Of a stretch of 64,000 bases of DNA, positions 8,646-17,828 are shown in pieces. The stretch spans positions 3,038,001 to 3,102,000 of the forward strand of contig OZ244981.1 in assembly GCA_965223085.1 (NCBI GenBank), read 5' to 3'. A program made the translations under genes and the position numbers. This stretch comes from CBDCVO01 sp965223085 (lineage in GTDB: Bacteria; Pseudomonadota; Gammaproteobacteria; Ga0077536). The stretch's first letter is position 1. Every line of letters starts with the position of its first letter. Below the pieces are notes generated by a model that saw only the letters and a list, made by a program, of their open reading frames with translations, was not told where the DNA came from and did no database searches.

Positions 8646-10798
8646 TACATTCGTTTACGGGCGACTCGCGTAACGGTTTTTATCGATTTTATTGCCCGCA
8701 AAATATCAGCAAGGTGTTTGCGGCCCCGCACACTGACCACCAGGCGAATGTTCGAATATCGTTCGTCACGCTCCGAAACTTCCACTTCTTCGATGTTCGC
8801 ACTTTCGTCGGCAACAGCGGCTGCGATAACCGCCAGTACGCCTCGCTGGTTATTAACTTCGGCCAATACTTCGACACTGAATTCTCGTTCGATCTCGACT
8901 GACCAATCAACATCGACCCATTTGTCGGGCGCGCTACGATAATCAGCAACGTTAGGGCAATGCTGTTGGTGAATAACAATCCCACGCCCGGCGGTCAGGT
9001 AGCCGATGATGGGATCTCCAGGAATGGGGTAACAACATTTCGGAAACGTGACAACCATCCCTTCGGTGCCACGAATATCCAGCGCTTTCAGCGGCTTGTT
9101 TGCTCCTCGGCGGCGCCATCGTCGACGTGGTTTTGCATCCTGCTCAGAGATGAGGGTCACCGCTGCCAACGGTGCCGGCCGGTTGCCAAGACCGATCTCG
9201 CCGAGCAAGTGGGTCATCGATTCGAGTCTTAGGTTCGCCAGTGCCTGTTCCACGCGCGTCGGTTCCAGATCCGCGAGTTGCTTGCCGTACTGACTGAGTT
9301 CGCGTTCGAGCATACGCTTTCCGAGCACACACGCCTCGTCTTCGCGTAAATTCTTCAAGTAATGACGGATCGTCGCACGCGCTTTTGCGGTAGTGACGAA
9401 CGTGAGCCAGGAGGGGTTTGGGCGCGCGCCGGGTGCGGTCACAATTTCTACGGTTTGTCCGGTTTCCAAAGGCGTACGCAATGGCGCAAGTTTGCGATCG
9501 ATGCGGCACGCAACACAGGTGTTGCCGACGTCAGTGTGAATTGCGTAGGCGAAATCTATCGATGTTGCGCCGCGCGGGAGGCGGAGGATTTCGCCTTTGG
9601 GGCTGAAGATGTAGACTTCGTCAGGAAATAAGTCAACTTTGACGTTTTCTAAGAATTCCTCTGAGTTGCCGGCTTGGCGTTGCATTTCCAACACCCCCCG
9701 AAGCCATTCCCGAGCCCGCTTATGGGCGCTCTTTGCGGCGCCATCGCCCGTTTTATAGAGCCAGTGGGCTGCGATCCCCGCTTCACCGACTTGATCCATC
9801 TCCTTAGTACGAATCTGCACCTCTATCGGTATGCTGAACGGTCCGAATAAGACCGTGTGTAAGGATTGGTAGCCGTTGGTTTTCGGGATCGCGATATAGT
9901 CTTTAAACTTTCCGGGTACCGGATTATATAGCCCGTGCACGACGCCGAGCGCGCGATAACAGGTATCTACTGTGTCAACGATGATGCGAAAAGCGTAGAC
10001 GTCGGTAACATCCGCAAATTTTAGTGACTTCTCTTTCATTTTTTTATAAATGCTATAGAGGTGTTTTTCACGTCCGATGACGCGTGCGCTAAGTTTCTCC
10101 TGGTACAAACGACTTTTGATCCGTTCGAGAATCTTGTCGACGACTTCTTTACGGTTTCCTCGGACGCGTTCAACTTCTTTTTTGACCGTTCGATAGCGCA
10201 AGGGGTAGAGCGCTGCGAAGCCGAGTTCTTCGAGTTCGAGTCGAATACTGTTGAGGCCGAGTCGTTGCGCGATCGGCGCGTAGATCTCTAAGGTTTCGCG
10301 TGCAATGCGGCGACGTTTGTCGGGTGGTAACGCGGCAAGCGTGCGCATATTGTGGAGACGATCGGCGAGTTTAACCAGAATAACCCGGATGTCATCCGCC
10401 ATTGCCATGATCATGCGCTGAAAGTTGTGGGCTTGGGCTTCGGCGCGCGATTCAAATTCAATTTGGGTGAGCTTGGAGAGGCCGACGACGATTGCGGCTA
10501 CTTCGGAGCCAAATGTATCGTTAATCCGATCGCTATCGATTTCTGTATCTTCAATAACGTCGTGCAAAATGGCGGCCACGAGAGTTTCGTGGTCCATGTG
10601 CATATCTGCGAGTATCGAAGCGACTTCGAGCGGATGTTGAATATAGGGTTCGCCACTCAGGCGCAGCTGTCCAAAGTGGGCGTCGGCGCCAAATTCGTAG
10701 GCCCGTTTTACCGCCTCGACTTGGGCCGGATCGAGGTAAGCACGGATCTGTTGAGATAAGTCCTCAAATTCGACACTGTCAGCTTCGGCATACATCAT
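8645..10798 (-). CDS. spoT: Bifunctional (p)ppGpp synthetase/hydrolase
   Basis: Controls the stringent-response alarmone. The 717-residue protein has the HD hydrolase domain with IQHP (His55) and HDVIED (His79-Asp80) intact, so hydrolysis should work. The synthetase core (PGKFKDYIAIPK, NGYQSLHT) is also present. It continues with a TGS domain (IFSPKGEILRLPRGATSIDF, in two parts), and a C-terminal ACT domain starting around REFSVEV. Intact domains point to a bifunctional SpoT rather than a synthetase-only RelA. It is 39 nt downstream of rpoZ. Confidence 0.97.
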   Translation of the reverse strand: MMYAEADSVEFEDLSQQIRAYLDPAQVEAVKRAYEFGADAHFGQLRLSGEPYIQHPLEVASILADMHMDHETLVAAILHDVIEDTEIDSDRINDTFGSEVAAIVVGLSKLTQIEFESRAEAQAHNFQRMIMAMADDIRVILVKLADRLHNMRTLAALPPDKRRRIARETLEIYAPIAQRLGLNSIRLELEELGFAALYPLRYRTVKKEVERVRGNRKEVVDKILERIKSRLYQEKLSARVIGREKHLYSIYKKMKEKSLKFADVTDVYAFRIIVDTVDTCYRALGVVHGLYNPVPGKFKDYIAIPKTNGYQSLHTVLFGPFSIPIEVQIRTKEMDQVGEAGIAAHWLYKTGDGAAKSAHKRAREWLRGVLEMQRQAGNSEEFLENVKVDLFPDEVYIFSPKGEILRLPRGATSIDFAYAIHTDVGNTCVACRIDRKLAPLRTPLETGQTVEIVTAPGARPNPSWLTFVTTAKARATIRHYLKNLREDEACVLGKRMLERELSQYGKQLADLEPTRVEQALANLRLESMTHLLGEIGLGNRPAPLAAVTLISEQDAKPRRRWRRRGANKPLKALDIRGTEGMVVTFPKCCYPIPGDPIIGYLTAGRGIVIHQQHCPNVADYRSAPDKWVDVDWSVEIEREFSVEVLAEVNNQRGVLAVIAAAVADESANIEEVEVSERDERYSNIRLVVSVRGRKHLADILRAIKSIKTVTRVARKRM

Positions 10799-10837
10799 CT
10801 AACAGCGGAGACGAACGCTCCGCCGTCGCCATCGGGC

Positions 10838-11149
10838 TCAGGGAAATTCGGCCGGACCCGGAGGATTGGGTTCTGGATCGACGTCCGCGGCGGCCGCAGC
10901 AGCGAGTTGCTCCGCTAATTCATATTCCTCCGCGGCGCGCGTCTTTGCCTCGATCTCGTCGATGATTTCCTGGTTCATGACGCCGGCGGCGATTTCCCGC
11001 AGCGCGATCACCGTCGGTTTATCCCCATCCTCGGGTACCAGCGGCTCAGCGCCCATGGCGAGTTGGCGCGCACGTTTGCTCGCTGCGACGACCAGATCGA
11101 AGCGATTATCGATGTAAGGTAGGCAATCTTGGACAGTCAATCGTGCCAT
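10838..11149 (-). CDS. rpoZ: DNA-directed RNA polymerase omega subunit
   Basis: Small RNA polymerase subunit aiding beta-prime folding and ppGpp binding. The 103-residue product begins MARLTVQDCL, followed by NRFDLVVAASKRARQL, the diagnostic omega block. The start is the ATG at 11147-11149; an upstream in-frame extension (to 11344) lies within gmk and is not conserved in type. The C-terminus is an Ala/Glu/Pro-rich tail (AAAAAADVDPEPNPPG), common in this subunit. It lies between gmk (58 nt upstream) and spoT. Confidence 0.95.
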   Translation of the reverse strand: MARLTVQDCLPYIDNRFDLVVAASKRARQLAMGAEPLVPEDGDKPTVIALREIAAGVMNQEIIDEIEAKTRAAEEYELAEQLAAAAAADVDPEPNPPGPAEFP

Positions 11150-11207
11150 GGGCAGCCTCGAATATAATGGGGATTGTCTTAAGGATATCAAATGCCCTTT
11201 TGCAGCG

Positions 11208-11822
11208 CTACGACGGCTCGCTGAAGCGCGCGCTAAGTTCCGCTTGTTGGTTAAGGGTGCGCAGTCGCGTGGCACGTACGATCGCGACGAGATCCCCCAG
11301 CGCCCGCGCAAAGTCGTCGTTAACCACACTGTAATCGAATTCATGGAAGTGGGTGATTTCCTGCAGCGCGGCGCGCATGCGTTTAGCGATCACCTCCTCG
11401 CTATCGCGACCGCGGTCATCGAGGCGCTGCTTGAGCGTTGTCAGTGAGGGCGGAAGCACAAAAACTGAGGTTACCTCGGTCGACTCGCGACGGATCTGCT
11501 GCGCACCCTGCCAATCTATCTCGAGCAGGATATCGCCGTGCCTGCGCGCGGCTGCAACCGCCGCACGGGAGGTACCGTAGAGATTGTCGAAAACCGTCGC
11601 GTATTCGACAAACTCACCCCGGGCCGCCATTTTATTGAAATCTTCATGACTGACGAAGTGGTAGTCGACGCCGTCTCGTTCACCGTCCCGTCGGGGTCGC
11701 GTCGTGTGCGAGATGCAGACACTTAGGCCGGTTAATTCTTGGCGCAGTGCTTTCACTAAAGTTGTTTTACCCGCACCAGACGGTGCCGAGACTACGAATA
11801 TTTGCCCTAACGAAACGCTCAT
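11208..11822 (-). CDS. gmk: Guanylate kinase
   Basis: Phosphorylates GMP to GDP. The protein is 204 residues, with the P-loop SAPSGAGKTTLV at about 12-23 and GMP-binding features such as SHTTRPRRDGERDGVDYHF (in part) and FVEYATVF. It overlaps the yicC stop by 4 nt (ATGA), indicating coupling. Length and motif order match bacterial Gmk. Confidence 0.97.
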   Translation of the reverse strand: MSVSLGQIFVVSAPSGAGKTTLVKALRQELTGLSVCISHTTRPRRDGERDGVDYHFVSHEDFNKMAARGEFVEYATVFDNLYGTSRAAVAAARRHGDILLEIDWQGAQQIRRESTEVTSVFVLPPSLTTLKQRLDDRGRDSEEVIAKRMRAALQEITHFHEFDYSVVNDDFARALGDLVAIVRATRLRTLNQQAELSARFSEPS

Positions 11823-12685
11823 TCGAGGTTTTGAATTTGTTCGCGCATTTGTTCGATCAAAACTTTTAAGTCAACCGAAGCGCCGGCGGTGTCGATGTGC
11901 GCTGACTTCGACCCAAGCGTATTGGCTTCCCGATTTAGTTCTTGCATGAGAAAGTCAAGGCGGCGCCCGATCGCCTGCGGTTGTGCTAAGACCCGCCGCA
12001 CTTCACTGACATGCGTCGCGAGGCGATCGAGTTCTTCGGCGACGTCGAGCTTTTGCAACAACAAAGCACATTCCTGTTCGACGCGTGCTTCGTCTAAACC
12101 GGTCGCTAGCTCGGCAATTTTTTGCTGGTGACGGTCGCGGATATTGGCAACGATTTCCGGTACCTGAATGCGCAATTTCTCGACAAGTTGGTCGATGTCA
12201 TCACAGCGTTCGAGGAGCACCTCTTTGAGTTTAGCTCCTTCACGGGCGCGCGTGTCGATGAGCTCACTCAAGGTTTTATCTAGGAGCTCTAATAGCCACT
12301 GTGAGATGCGGTTGCGCTCGAGTTCGGGCGTTTCAATAACGCCCGGCCAGCGCAATATATCGAGTGGGTTTATTGATGCAGGATCAGCCACGAACCGTGT
12401 TACTTCTTGTGCGGCGTGCGCGATTTGCTTCGCTAGCGAAACGTTAACATTGAGCGTGTAATGTTCGCTAGCGACCAGGTCGTAGCGCAGCGCGCAGTCG
12501 ATTTTGCCGCGATTCAAGTGACTAGAAACGCGACTCCGAATACCCGTTTCGAGGTGACGAAAATCTTCGGGTAGGCGCAAGCCGACCTCCAAATAACGAT
12601 GATTCACAGAGCGTAACTCCCAAATTGCACGCCCCCATTCTGCGCTCGCTTCGTGACGCGCGAACGCGGTCATACTGCGTGCCAT
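11819..12685 (-). CDS. yicC: YicC family endoribonuclease
   Basis: YicC-type protein (288 residues, E. coli 287). The N-terminus 'MARSMTAFARHEA' and the block ELRSVNHRYLEVGLRLPE are the family signature, as is the C-terminal LDFLMQELNREANTLGSK. E. coli YicC has been linked to RNA turnover. It lies upstream of gmk and is divergent from rph, a conserved arrangement. Confidence 0.95.
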   Translation of the reverse strand: MARSMTAFARHEASAEWGRAIWELRSVNHRYLEVGLRLPEDFRHLETGIRSRVSSHLNRGKIDCALRYDLVASEHYTLNVNVSLAKQIAHAAQEVTRFVADPASINPLDILRWPGVIETPELERNRISQWLLELLDKTLSELIDTRAREGAKLKEVLLERCDDIDQLVEKLRIQVPEIVANIRDRHQQKIAELATGLDEARVEQECALLLQKLDVAEELDRLATHVSEVRRVLAQPQAIGRRLDFLMQELNREANTLGSKSAHIDTAGASVDLKVLIEQMREQIQNLE

Positions 12686-12824
12686 GGCAATTCTCCCTGT
12701 TCTAAAGCTCGTGATTCGTCCACGCCCGCAGACATGGGCATCGATCGAGATTCGGAGTTGATCTTAGCGACTTGCACCCGGGGTGACAAAAGCATCGTGC
12801 GCGCTTCCCAGCGCCATCCATGGT

Positions 12825-12830
12825 TATAAT
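12825..12830 (+). promoter_or_regulatory. Candidate -10 box for rph
   Basis: Perfect TATAAT 30 nt before the rph start, in the divergent yicC-rph gap. No convincing -35 is present at 16-18 nt, so activity is inferred from position and the hexamer only. Confidence 0.4.
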
Positions 12831-12860
12831 TCCTCGTACCACCCAATTATGGACCAACTC

Positions 12861-13619
12861 ATGAGCAGACCAAGTGGCCGCGCCGCCGGAGAAATGCGGC
12901 CCGTGAAATTTTCTCGTCATTACACCGTGCACGCGGAAGGATCCGTGCTGGTTGAATTTGGAAACACCAAGGTGCTGTGCAACGCTAGCATTGACGACAA
13001 GACGCCGCCGTTCCTGCGCGGCCAAGGTTTGGGTTGGGTTACGGCGGAGTACGGGATGTTGCCGCGCGCAACAAACTCGCGTAATCGACGCGAAGCTACG
13101 CAGGGACGGCAGGGCGGTCGCACCTTGGAAATTCAGCGTCTGATCGGCCGCTCGTTGCGCGCGGTCGTCGATCGGGAGGCGCTCGGCGAGCGGACGATAA
13201 TAGTCGATTGCGATGTCATACAAGCTGACGGTGGCACCCGCACCGCAGCGATAACGGGAGCCTACGTCGCATTAGTCGACGCCGTGCGCGTGTTGCTAGA
13301 TAGCGCAGTGTTGGCAAGATCGCCGTTGCATGGCGCCGTCGCATCGGTATCGGTAGGTATTTGCGCGGGCGAGCCGGTGCTTGATCTCGATTACGCGGAA
13401 GATTCGAGTGCCGAAACGGACATGAATGTGGTCATGAACAGCGCCGGACATTTCGTTGAAATACAAGGTACCGCAGAGGGCCACGCTTTTCGTCGCGAAG
13501 AGTTGCACATGATGCTAGAGCTCGCCACGCGCGGCATCGATCATTTGCTCAAAGCACAGGAAAATGCCCTGGCCCGAACATTTCAGCGGTCGGGCACGGC
13601 GCTAAACGCGAGTGATTGA
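12861..13619 (+). CDS. rph: Ribonuclease PH
   Basis: Phosphate-dependent 3' exoribonuclease that matures tRNA ends. The 252-residue protein aligns along its length with E. coli RNase PH: HAEGSVLVEFGNTKVLCNAS, GWVTAEYGMLPRAT, GGRTLEIQRLIGRSLRA, CDVIQADGGTRTA, and SAETDMNVVM. The start is set at the ATG at 12861 because 'MSRPSGRAAGEMRPV' mirrors the known N-terminus (MRPAGR...VRPV); ATGs at 12849 and 12783 are in frame but add non-homologous residues. Followed by rdgB after a 217 nt gap. Confidence 0.97.
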   Translation: MSRPSGRAAGEMRPVKFSRHYTVHAEGSVLVEFGNTKVLCNASIDDKTPPFLRGQGLGWVTAEYGMLPRATNSRNRREATQGRQGGRTLEIQRLIGRSLRAVVDREALGERTIIVDCDVIQADGGTRTAAITGAYVALVDAVRVLLDSAVLARSPLHGAVASVSVGICAGEPVLDLDYAEDSSAETDMNVVMNSAGHFVEIQGTAEGHAFRREELHMMLELATRGIDHLLKAQENALARTFQRSGTALNASD

Positions 13620-13836
13620 TGCGCAGATGAATACGCAGCGCAGTGGGCGGCTGCGCCCGCTCCAGTTTGTTCCCACTGGCGCCCTACGCCGCCCCTCGCT
13701 GGCCCAGGCGTGTTGGTGCTTGCGGTTCACCCTCGCCCTCGAGACAGCGATGCCCCGAATTCCTGCGCAGCGTGCCCCCGCGCCTGACCGGCGCGATTAT
13801 CCGGCGCACTGGTGAAAGATCCGGGCTAGCCGCCGT

Positions 13837-14451
13837 ATGATGTCGGTGCTCGAGATCGTACTTGCAAGCGGCAACGTCGCTAAGCTGCGGGAATTGCGTG
13901 AACTGTTGGTGGGAGCGCCCGTTAGGTTACGCCCCCAGAGCGACTTCGGCGTGGCGTCGGCACCTGAAACGGGCCTGAGTTTTGTCGAGAACGCGTTGCT
14001 GAAAGCGCGTCACGCCGCCGCGATCGCGGAGCGGCCGGCACTCGCAGACGACTCTGGCCTGGCAGTTGATGGCCTAGCGGGCGCTCCGGGGATCTATTCT
14101 GCGCGTTATGCCGGTGCCACGGCCAGTGATGCTGATAACGTCAACAAATTGCTCGCCAACGCTCGTATGCTCGCCGCAGGCGAGCGTGGCTGTCGGTTTG
14201 TGTGCGCGATGGTATTTCTCGCCCATGCGCGTGATCCGGTCCCGCTGATCTGCGAAGCTCAGTGGCGCGGTCGGCTCGCTAACATGCCGCGCGGTGAGCA
14301 TGGCTTTGGCTACGATCCGGTATTCGAAATTGCAGCATTGGGCAGGACCGCAGCCGAACTCACCGTCGCAGAAAAGCATCGTTTGAGCCACCGCGCCCAG
14401 GCTGCGACGAAAATGATTGCCTGTTTGCGGGAGCATTTGCGTGACTTTTGA
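13837..14451 (+). CDS. rdgB: XTP/dITP diphosphatase (RdgB/Ham1)
   Basis: Removes non-canonical purine nucleotides (XTP, dITP) from the pool. The protein is 204 residues with the family N-terminus IVLASGNVAKLRELRELL, ALADDSGLAVDGLAGAPG, and GEHGFGYDPVFE. Some starts are ambiguous (ATG-ATG at 13837/13840). It overlaps hemW by 11 nt. The 217 nt gap before it contains a GC-rich hairpin near 13640 and a GATCCGGGCTAGCC stretch at about 13819 that resembles the end of repeat B; no gene is supported there. Confidence 0.95.
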   Translation: MMSVLEIVLASGNVAKLRELRELLVGAPVRLRPQSDFGVASAPETGLSFVENALLKARHAAAIAERPALADDSGLAVDGLAGAPGIYSARYAGATASDADNVNKLLANARMLAAGERGCRFVCAMVFLAHARDPVPLICEAQWRGRLANMPRGEHGFGYDPVFEIAALGRTAAELTVAEKHRLSHRAQAATKMIACLREHLRDF

Positions 14452-15655
14452 TAATGTCGCTGCGATCCCCGTCGGTCTTTACGTGCATCTGCCGTGGTGC
14501 GTACGCAAATGCCCTTATTGTGATTTCAATTCTTATGCCGTGCGCGAGCCACTGCCAGAGCGCGCCTATGTTGATGCCTTGCTCGCGGATTTAGTCGAGG
14601 AAGCTGCCGATCTTCAGGGGCGTGAAATTGCGACGGTCTTCATCGGCGGTGGTACCCCAAGTTTGTTCTCCGGATGGGCGATCCGCGCGTTATTGCGCGG
14701 TATCGCGGCGCGCGTGCCACTTGCGGCCCGCTGTGAAATAAGCCTGGAATGCAACCCAGGCGAGGTCGATGTGCAGCGCCTGGCGGCTTATCGCGACGCG
14801 GGCGTGACGCGTTTGTCGCTCGGGATGCAAAGCTTGCGTGCGCCGCAGCTTGCCGCGCTCGGGCGGATCCACGCGCCAGCCGATTGCAAGGCCGCGATGC
14901 GTGCCGCTCGCGCCGCCGCTTTCGAGCAACTCAACGCCGATCTCATGTTCGGGCTACCGGGAGACAATCCGGGAGACGGTTGCAGGGATCTCGCCGCTGT
15001 CATCGCCTTGGCACCCGAGCACATTTCCTGGTACCAATTGACGATAGAACCAGGTACGCCGTTCGCGCGCCGAGCACAACACTTGCCCGCTCATGATCAC
15101 ATCGCGGCAGCGTCAGAGCACGGCCTGACAGTGCTCGCCGAGGCGGGCTATCAGCGCTACGAGGTGTCAGCTTACGCCCGCCCTAATTGCCGCTGTGAGC
15201 ATAACTTGAATTACTGGCAATTTGGGGATTACCTCGGCATCGGCGCCGGTGCGCACGGCAAGATCACACGCCCCCAGGAGCTCATCCGTCGCGTCAAACG
15301 CCGCAACCCAAGCCGCTATCTCGGCGCTGATGCGGGGCGCGTTGCTGCCGAGAGCACGCTCACATCGTGCGAACGCATCACCGAGTTTATGCTCAATGGC
15401 CTACGTTTAGTGGACGGATTTCAGCCGGCATCTTTTGTCACCCGTACCGGCGTGGCGCTAAGTGCTATCGCCGCTCCTCTGGAGACCGCGAACCGCCTCG
15501 GGTGGCTCGAAGTCGGCGCCGACCGCATCGCACCTACCCCGCTAGGGCTACGTTTTTTGAATGACTTGCAGCTGTTATTTGTGGCCCTACAAGACCCCGA
15601 TCGGGGCGCCTATCCCGGCTATGGCGCGAGCACCGCGAATGCGGAGGCAGGGTAG
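14441..15655 (+). CDS. hemW: Radical SAM heme chaperone HemW
   Basis: Radical-SAM protein related to oxygen-independent coproporphyrinogen oxidase; HemW homologues bind and deliver heme. The iron-sulfur triad CVRKCPYC (Cys20, 24, 27) lies in YVHLPWCVRKCPYCDFNSY, and GGGTPSLF follows. The start is a GTG at 14441 inside the end of rdgB; an in-frame ATG at 14417 is possible but adds residues not expected for the family. HemW rather than HemN is suggested by length (404) and by the rph-rdgB-hemW linkage. Confidence 0.93.
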   Translation: MTFDNVAAIPVGLYVHLPWCVRKCPYCDFNSYAVREPLPERAYVDALLADLVEEAADLQGREIATVFIGGGTPSLFSGWAIRALLRGIAARVPLAARCEISLECNPGEVDVQRLAAYRDAGVTRLSLGMQSLRAPQLAALGRIHAPADCKAAMRAARAAAFEQLNADLMFGLPGDNPGDGCRDLAAVIALAPEHISWYQLTIEPGTPFARRAQHLPAHDHIAAASEHGLTVLAEAGYQRYEVSAYARPNCRCEHNLNYWQFGDYLGIGAGAHGKITRPQELIRRVKRRNPSRYLGADAGRVAAESTLTSCERITEFMLNGLRLVDGFQPASFVTRTGVALSAIAAPLETANRLGWLEVGADRIAPTPLGLRFLNDLQLLFVALQDPDRGAYPGYGASTANAEAG

Positions 15656-15932
15656 TTTCGTCCGAGCGCCGGGCTGCAGTCGTAAGCGTAGCTGTAGTTA
15701 CGATGAAAATGCGCGTTACCTCGAGCTGTGGGCACCAACACAGTGTGCGCCTGGTGCAATATCCGGGGTCGGGCAGGTCTAAATCAGGCTCGCCAGGCCG
15801 CCTGCGTAAACAAGATTTTTGAACTGCTTCCCTTTTTACAATTTGAGTTTTTCTCACCAGCGGTCGATGAAATTCCTATTGCGGGACCAAAATCCTGCAA
15901 GCCGAGGGAATAGCGGCGAAGGATCAAAGACT

Positions 15933-16583
15933 ATGGTGCACAAAGTTAAACAACAATCCAACGCGGCCGTCGAGACGCACTACGCGTGGTCGGTCGCCGG
16001 CGGTACTACTAGCGCTCCTTTCGAAAACAACGCAGTGGAAGCGAATGTCTCACCATTGCACGAAACTAAAAAGCAAATTATCCAGAATCGAGTCGCATCG
16101 GCGCTACTCGCGAGCCAGTTTCGTCAAATGATCCGGATTCACGAGCTAGAATCTGGACGCCGCACCGCTTGCGTCAACCCGCAGCAGTGCAAAACGATGC
16201 TGGATGCGCTGCGCGAGAAAACCCATCTCGCCTTTGATGCACGTGGCGTAGTGTTGCACATTGACGCAGGGTGTGCCCTAGAAGGTTGTTTCGACGACGA
16301 CTTGGTCTACAGTTTACTGGAAACGGCGGTTTATCAAGCCGCGTGCGTGGCAGACCGCGCCGTGACATTGAAGTGCACGGTAGATGATGGGTGCCTGGTG
16401 TTTAAGTTAGATCACGATGGCGGCGACTGTGAATCGAATTTTATGATCATCGATGAAGAGTCAACCTTAGACTTCGCTCGTAAAATTGCGGCTAGCCACG
16501 AATATCGCGGTCGCTGCGGCGAGGTAGTTGTCGATCACCAACACAACTCCGAGGCGCCGTGCTTTGAACTACACTTGCCGTAG
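15933..16583 (+). CDS. Orphan protein with degenerate histidine-kinase-type ATPase-like domain
   Basis: I do not recognise a named family with certainty. The 216-residue protein has a polar N-terminus, a helical stretch (about 45-100), then a region whose layout resembles a HATPase_c fold: DLVYSLLETAVYQA (123-136) where an N box would be, LKCTVDDGCLVFKLDHDGGD (146-165) like a strand plus DxGxG loop, and a final 'GEVVVDHQHNSEAPCFELHLP' (in part) like the end of a kinase ATPase domain. The N-box asparagine is not seen and no HisKA histidine motif precedes it, so kinase activity is doubtful. The start at 15933 has AAGGA 9 nt upstream; the frame is open to 15819. The 277 nt gap before it shows no other gene. 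Confidence 0.6.
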   Translation: MVHKVKQQSNAAVETHYAWSVAGGTTSAPFENNAVEANVSPLHETKKQIIQNRVASALLASQFRQMIRIHELESGRRTACVNPQQCKTMLDALREKTHLAFDARGVVLHIDAGCALEGCFDDDLVYSLLETAVYQAACVADRAVTLKCTVDDGCLVFKLDHDGGDCESNFMIIDEESTLDFARKIAASHEYRGRCGEVVVDHQHNSEAPCFELHLP

Positions 16584-16596
16584 CAGTCTGTCCGAC
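16581..16596 (-). repeat. Dispersed repeat A, copy 4
   Basis: TAGCAGTCTGTCCGAC; its first three bases are the stop codon of the preceding gene. The reverse complement reads GTCGGACAGACTGCTA, matching copies at 4194, 4344 and 5503. TCTGT-CCGAC-ACAGA here forms a 5 bp stem, and the element fills most of the 27 nt between two convergent genes. Confidence 0.5.
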
Positions 16597-16610
16597 ACAG
16601 ACCGCAAGCG

Positions 16611-17681
16611 CTAGTTAAAGTGCGGGATGATCTCTTTCGCGACTTGATCGACAACTGCACGCGTGTCCAGGATTGGTTGAATCGCGACCTGGTGAACCCC
16701 AGCTTCGCGCAATGTTTCTATCATCCCGATGACTTCTTGTTTTGTGCCCGTCAACGTCGTTGCTTGAATGATTTTTTTCGTCATCAATTTTTCATGTTCG
16801 GGTTTTAGTTGCTGTAGATATCCGCTATAGAGTTTCAAGTGTCGCGTTTCTACCGGTGCATCCGGCTCCCGATAAACGCCTACGAAATCCATTAACTCGT
16901 CGCGAAAATCGTTCGGCAACGCGCTGGGGTCTTTGTGACAAGAAAGTGCGAAAATATTGGAACTCGAAGCCACCATCGGTCCGACCGCTTCGCGTACGGC
17001 GCGGGTTTCGATCGCGTCGTTAGAATCAGTGAGATAAAACGCGGTCATCGACAGTACGTAAATATCCTCCGGGTCGCGGCCGGCTGCCCGCGCACCTTGG
17101 TGAACATTGTCTACCATCCATTTCACTATCGACGGGTGCACGGCGCCAAACAGGATCACGCCGTCGGCAATTCGTCCCGCTAGTTGGGCGACACGTGGGC
17201 CGCTAGCGGAGACGTAAATGGGGATCTCGTCTTTGATATTTATGAAACCCACGTCGGGATTGAGAAAAGTTATCTTTCGTCGACGTTCACCCTCCGCGTA
17301 ATCGACGATCTCGCCGTTGAATAAACCACGGCACACGCGCACGTGATCTTCGAGGTCCGCGACGCGTGCCGCCGGCATGCCTAGCGTTCGCCGCGTCGTA
17401 TTGCCGGTACCGATCCCCATGATCACACGACCGGGTGCGAGAGAATTGATCGTTGCCATGCCGCAGGCCGACAAGGGTGAAATGCGGGATGCGGGATTCG
17501 TTACGCCTGGCCCCAACTTGATTTTCTCAGTGCGGTCGGCGCACAGAGCGAGCGCGGCGTAGACTTCGCTGCCCAACATTTGCGTATCGTATAGCCAGGC
17601 ATGTGAAAATCCGTGGTCTTCAGCGTATTTGACGTCTGGGTGGATGTGGCAGTCCCCCATGAAAACGAATCCAAAATCCAT
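16611..17681 (-). CDS. LLM-class flavin/F420-dependent oxidoreductase
   Basis: Luciferase-like TIM-barrel oxidoreductase of 356 residues. Family features: an N-terminal strand 'DFGFVFMGDC', 'LGPGVTNPASRISPLSA' (strand plus loop around a non-proline cis-peptide region), 'APGRVIMGIGTGNT', and IPIYVSASGPRVAQLAGRIA. The subgroup resembles F420-dependent reductases such as methylene-tetrahydromethanopterin-reductase-like enzymes, but the cofactor (F420 or FMN) cannot be told from sequence here. A strong GGAGGAG lies upstream of the ATG. It is one of three LLM genes in this window. Substrate unknown. Confidence 0.88.
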   Translation of the reverse strand: MDFGFVFMGDCHIHPDVKYAEDHGFSHAWLYDTQMLGSEVYAALALCADRTEKIKLGPGVTNPASRISPLSACGMATINSLAPGRVIMGIGTGNTTRRTLGMPAARVADLEDHVRVCRGLFNGEIVDYAEGERRRKITFLNPDVGFINIKDEIPIYVSASGPRVAQLAGRIADGVILFGAVHPSIVKWMVDNVHQGARAAGRDPEDIYVLSMTAFYLTDSNDAIETRAVREAVGPMVASSSNIFALSCHKDPSALPNDFRDELMDFVGVYREPDAPVETRHLKLYSGYLQQLKPEHEKLMTKKIIQATTLTGTKQEVIGMIETLREAGVHQVAIQPILDTRAVVDQVAKEIIPHFN

Positions 17682-17828
17682 TGTTGCTCTCCTCCGCGAT
17701 CGTGAGTCTCAGGCGCAGTTGCGCTGCGCGCCTAATTTTAATCGCTTCTGAGGGCACTTGCATGCACATCGACCATTGTGGGCGCTTCAAAACTGTCGGC
17801 GCGACCGGTAGCATGTCGAGGCATGCGC

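Noticed and set aside
12702..13223. Minus-strand open frame of 173 codons between yicC and rph
   Set aside because: It is antisense to the conserved start of rph and shows no protein features; the frame is a by-product of GC-rich coding sequence.
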